This document shows positions 6,401 to 8,247 of a stretch of 8,247 nt of DNA, piece after piece (positions within the stretch are counted from its first letter, which is position 1; the number at the start of each line of letters is the position of its first letter). The translations under genes and the position numbers were made by a program. Under the pieces are notes generated by a model, which saw only the letters and a program-made list of their open reading frames with translations, was not told the origin of the DNA and did not search any database. The DNA is from Chloroflexota bacterium (GTDB taxonomy: Bacteria > Chloroflexota > Anaerolineae > UBA3071): assembly GCA_014383605.1 (NCBI GenBank), contig JACNHM010000238.1:1-8247 (forward strand), written 5' to 3'.

Positions 6401-8247
6401 TCAGCCGCTTCGGTCTCACACTTGGCCTGGACCTGGGCCGGGCTGAGGCCAGCCGTGTTGCCCAGGAAGGCTCTCTTGTCCACCCTGATGCGGGCGTTTA
6501 GCACGGTAGTGTTTTCGACCTGGATGTTATTCCTCAGGTCGGGATCAGGCGTGGGCGTGGCGTCGTCCGGGTATAAGCCGGGGATATTGAGGTCTGGGAA
6601 GTACACGTCTGCCTGAACCTCGCTGAGGGCCTGCACTTCAGCCCGGTTCACCAGGATGCGCGGTGAGGGGCCGGCATCCACCCTGGCGCGGATGGTGAAG
6701 CTGATCTCCGAAGTGGCATTTAGTCGGCCTCGTTCGCCGTTGCCCAGGTTGTCCGGATCGTTCCCCACCAGGCAGATCACCGTGCCGTCGTCGCGGAAAA
6801 TGCAGTGCATGTCAGCCGGGATCGTATAGGTGATGAACTCAGCGTCGGTCGGCAGGGTGTCGGTGAAGACCACGACTGCCGAGTCCGACGGGCCGATGTT
6901 GCGCACTGATAGGGTGTAGGTGAAGACGAAGCCGTTGCTGACCGGATCGTAGACCAGGGCGGTCTCCGGCGTATCGGTCTTGGTGAGCTCCAGGTCCGCC
7001 TCCGCGTTCACCCGCGTGCACTCGTCATCACGGGCTGTGGCCTGGCCCACAACCACGTCGCCCTCCAGGAGGTCGGCCGAGATGACCGCGCGGTTGTGTG
7101 CGAAGTACCGATACCCTGTCGCCTTAGAGAAGGACTCACACAGCTCGCCTGGCCCCGTGTCACCCCGGCCGTTCAGGACATAGCCAGACTCCACGTTGGC
7201 AATCAGCAGGAATGTATAACTCTCACCCACATCGAGCGTGCCGGTGTCGGTGTAGACTGGCGTGTTGCCTTCAAGGATCTCCACAACGCGCACAACGTCG
7301 CTCGTCGTGACTCCGTCGCCAGTGATCACCTGCTGGCACGTGACCCTGTCGTTCGGATCGAGGGACTCACAGTGGTCGAAGAGAACACCTAGCGGCAAGG
7401 TGTCGGTCACGATGACATTGGTGGCCTCCGATGGACCATTGTTGCCGAAGGTGATGGTATACTGAAGCTCGGTGCCCGCCAGCACCGGGTCCGGCGAGTC
7501 CGACTTGACGACGAAGAGTTGCTGCTCGCGATCTACGTCTGTGCGTTCATTATACTCGTTGGGCAGGCATGGATCCGCCGTGTCGCTGCTCACCGAGATA
7601 TAGTTGTTCAGGGATGCAGGCGCATCCGGGTTGACGAGCACAACGATGGTGAATTTCAGCACGTCGCCGGCAGGCATATTGTCCACCACGGCGCAGGTGA
7701 GGGTGTGCTCGTCAATGGGGTTGAGACTGCACACCACACCGATGGCATACGGATCGCGGATGCGCTGGAACGTGACGTTTGGGTCCAGCGTATCCACCGC
7801 GAACACGCCCAGGGCGTCGGAGGGGCCGCTGTTGGTGATGGTTACGGTGTACTCCAGCAGCTCGCCAGCGATCACGGTGGTGGGGTTGTCGCTCTTCGAC
7901 ACCGACAGGTCGGCCCAGGCGCTGACGGTGGTCAGGTTGTGGGCAAAGTTGTTGGCGTTGGTGTCATCGAAGATGTCGGAGTAGACGAAGGCATCGTTCT
8001 CCAGGAGGGTGCCCCCGGGCACCCAGGACGGCACGTCGGCGGTGATGGTGATGGTAGCGCTGGCGTTGACGGCCAGGGTACCCAGCCCGCAGGTCAGCTT
8101 GTCCAGCGGCTCGCCCGGCGTGCCCGTATCACAGTTCCCCTGACTCGTGTCAACGTCGGTGACGACGATCCAGGGCGGCAGCCGATCCTTGAGCTTCACG
8201 TTCTCCGCCGTCGAGGGGCCATAGTTGGTGATCCTCAGGGTGTAGGT
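3412..8247 (-). CDS. Large exported DUF11-repeat surface protein with four C-terminal tandem domains, 5'-partial
   Basis: The frame is open from the right edge of the window to the TGA at 3412-3414, giving 1,611 residues. The first in-frame start (GTG at 8197-8199) lies inside a DUF11 repeat: the 16 codons before it read TYTLRITNYGPSTAEN and continue the domain. The true start is therefore outside the window. Residues are counted from the first codon inside. About six DUF11-type repeats occupy 1-1011, with a PT/DP-rich linker (ATPTPDPD) between the fourth and fifth. After a linker, four related domains of about 110-165 residues follow (1053-1216, 1224-1333, 1338-1473, 1479-1606), and the protein ends YEGIPVAYWGFP. 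No membrane segment or LPxTG-type anchor is visible. It is most likely a secreted or cell-surface structural or adhesive protein; no enzymatic motif was found. The signal peptide is expected upstream of the window. Confidence 0.92.
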   Translation of the reverse strand, partial: TYTLRITNYGPSTAENVKLKDRLPPWIVVTDVDTSQGNCDTGTPGEPLDKLTCGLGTLAVNASATITITADVPSWVPGGTLLENDAFVYSDIFDDTNANNFAHNLTTVSAWADLSVSKSDNPTTVIAGELLEYTVTITNSGPSDALGVFAVDTLDPNVTFQRIRDPYAIGVVCSLNPIDEHTLTCAVVDNMPAGDVLKFTIVVLVNPDAPASLNNYISVSSDTADPCLPNEYNERTDVDREQQLFVVKSDSPDPVLAGTELQYTITFGNNGPSEATNVIVTDTLPLGVLFDHCESLDPNDRVTCQQVITGDGVTTSDVVRVVEILEGNTPVYTDTGTLDVGESYTFLLIANVESGYVLNGRGDTGPGELCESFSKATGYRYFAHNRAVISADLLEGDVVVGQATARDDECTRVNAEADLELTKTDTPETALVYDPVSNGFVFTYTLSVRNIGPSDSAVVVFTDTLPTDAEFITYTIPADMHCIFRDDGTVICLVGNDPDNLGNGERGRLNATSEISFTIRARVDAGPSPRILVNRAEVQALSEVQADVYFPDLNIPGLYPDDATPTPDPDLRNNIQVENTTVLNARIRVDKRAFLGNTAGLSPAQVQAKCETEAADDLLVLPNTQVTYCYFIYSEGDTWLNEVDLTDPFSGHVETAFGLFVNVVGRAGTNSDFTTAHALWASVEGELAPLAPDGQVNPDGYFYLLATRTVTVDFPAGTFDLDDTPMILGSDTATVAAVGTTKYSTTFPGVTVARDTDLLHDTLALPVLEDTDPEWDIYEDSDGDGLPSPGDVIEYTATISNTGIIEATGVEYRDRLYNWIADDANDLKVPGWLINGSVSAAIHVYGREPVTGRVIDADVQPPDLAFGENLLLRTYAPGIDLTYLSAIVLASEILKGNNPGDDEVHVDTRLAIPPKGYLLRFDGVTYDPPIPVTFSLRIRYQVRIKDTKYVRLGTIVLNHGWVTYNEIGLFDQRFPDFDPANPNAHTAANKVANNHAGTPGRAWERPEFPGWPEIPVDVEPTNYLGARFDDYALPGAPIRDDDDPTWFKLVREPRRIQLPAIDHEDGWETKIQVQNGGNDNTGAIVFFWGEYSGQCPYSDPGPIGYACKWVAENGLWSLEGQVIPSAAKSAIVYSVDEDLFDEACADAANVVADPNPYFDPRPKSRKWRDWEDGYTDTQGRYHEAYEGTGEPIAVIVQREGPNDHGTLVSSAYPGISENNVGGGPEYQYFAPYAMRQYHNLDTEMIIHNSGERCTEVWLDYQKQGDDVFSYEERITQLAPGESIRKRVPAVLGAEWLGSIYVTANEPLGIVMDQTSFLPSDDRGALLTYEARPYKLTTDTLFYADLVWRELSGWEASIQVQNLTQHSLPTFVTVEFFDQSGDSILFLGDWVPRAGGKTFYLPAVTDLGMGYAGAAVIQSHQQVDYPGQHHPNGEPIFAVVDLKKTKMYDEALHRWRHTMPGEIQGGAYNALAEGEKKEASAVMLPFLAKAKNDQGVTSLMAIRNNSNCNNIAIELEVRKGTGTVVSYVHVFNLPPGHIKLIDLANVGSVNPGFVGAGAVRVLHVDQLCDVDNDGEKDETPTMLSVVVVNKGAGSGDITSVYEGIPVAYWGFP
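3430..5091 (-). repeat. Four tandem copies of a C-terminal beta-sandwich-like domain
   Basis: Copies lie at about 5091-4600, 4578-4249, 4236-3829 and 3813-3430. Each opens with a short hydrophobic strand (RIQLPAI, YQYFAPYAM, LFYADLVWR, AVMLPFLAKA). A strand ending in N follows (WETKIQVQN, LDTEMIIHN, WEASIQVQN, VTSLMAIRN), then a V/E-W/F-rich strand, a turn before a proline (LAPGESIRKR, VPRAGGKTFYLP, LPPGHIKLIDL), a Gly-rich strand (AEWLGSIYVTANEPLGIV, GMGYAGAAVI, PGFVGAGAVRV), and a closing Tyr motif (SSAYPGI, LTYEARP, GAYNAL, SVYEGIP). The first copy has a long insertion before its last strands. I recall this type of domain from Chloroflexota surface proteins but cannot give a family name with confidence. 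Confidence 0.75.
5215..8247 (-). repeat. Six DUF11-type repeats in the minus-strand protein
   Basis: Repeat units run approximately 8247-7918 (cut by the window edge), 7914-7534, 7521-7006, 6999-6499, 6495-5986 and 5937-5215. Recurring cores are LxVxKSDxPxxVxAGxxLxYTxTxxNxGPSxAxxVxVxDTLP (for example AGELLEYTVTITNSGPSDA, AGTELQYTITFGNNGPSEA, FVFTYTLSVRNIGPSDSA). Units 1-4 carry a cysteine pair at matching places. Units 5 and 6 are divergent: the fifth is only weakly like DUF11 (VLPNTQVTYCYFIYSEGD), and the sixth begins with DSDGDGLPSPGDVIEYTATI and carries long insertions. The repeats probably form an extended stalk outside the cell. Confidence 0.85.
5875..5910 (-). other. EF-hand-like calcium loop DSDGDGLPSPGD
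   Basis: The start of the sixth DUF11-type unit contains DSDGDGLPSPGD, matching the canonical 12-residue loop D-x-D-x-D-G-x-x-x-x-x-D with acidic residues at loop positions 1, 3, 5 and 12 (residues 780, 782, 784 and 791). Such loops in secreted proteins usually bind Ca2+ and stiffen inter-domain linkers. Binding here is inferred from the motif alone. Confidence 0.6.

Noticed and set aside
8197..8199. GTG as start codon of the minus-strand gene
   Set aside because: The 16 codons before it (TYTLRITNYGPSTAEN) are the conserved core of a DUF11 repeat, so the gene continues beyond the window edge.

Overview
The window holds two very large, convergent genes for extracellular or cell-surface repeat proteins. 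Both run off the window at their 5' ends, so neither start codon, promoter nor signal peptide is visible. The base composition is GC-rich. The plus-strand protein is built from carboxypeptidase-regulatory-like domains, a flavodoxin-like alpha/beta domain and DUF11 repeats, and ends in EYRLFLPLIMKG. The window also holds short heptamer repeats and a CCTGAGC/TCGAAGG-type repeat. Together these point to an uncultured or environmental member of the Chloroflexota (Anaerolineae/Caldilineae-like). That assignment is an inference from family knowledge, not from a marker gene.

Layout. Positions 1-3276 (+) encode the C-terminal 1,091 residues of a multidomain exported protein. In order: a carboxypeptidase-regulatory-like domain interrupted by about 100 bp of simple repeats read in frame, a second such domain, a flavodoxin/GATase-like domain, and four DUF11 repeats. 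The second DUF11 repeat is split by a nested beta-rich domain. The protein ends in a short YRLFLPLIMKG tail. Positions 3277-3411 are the only intergenic gap. It holds an inverted pair of short palindromes directly after the stop codon and a perfect bidirectional intrinsic terminator. Positions 3412-8247 (-) encode the C-terminal 1,611 residues of a second surface protein: about six DUF11-type repeats, the first cut by the window edge, followed by four tandem copies of another domain.

How they may work together. Both proteins look like long extracellular stalks assembled from DUF11 beta-sandwich modules carrying different terminal domains. The plus-strand gene probably continues upstream into a secreted peptidase or other effector domain, but that part is not in the window. 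They converge on one shared terminator, so they are separate transcription units.

Most notable observations. (1) A repeat cluster inside the plus-strand reading frame contains a heptamer tract and homopolymer tracts, where gain or loss of one heptamer would stop translation within about 90 bases; this is a candidate phase-variable site. (2) The C-terminal tail of the plus-strand protein resembles the first strand of each of the four C-terminal domains of the minus-strand protein, suggesting a common origin for a widespread tail motif and a full domain. (3) A whole domain is nested inside one DUF11 repeat.
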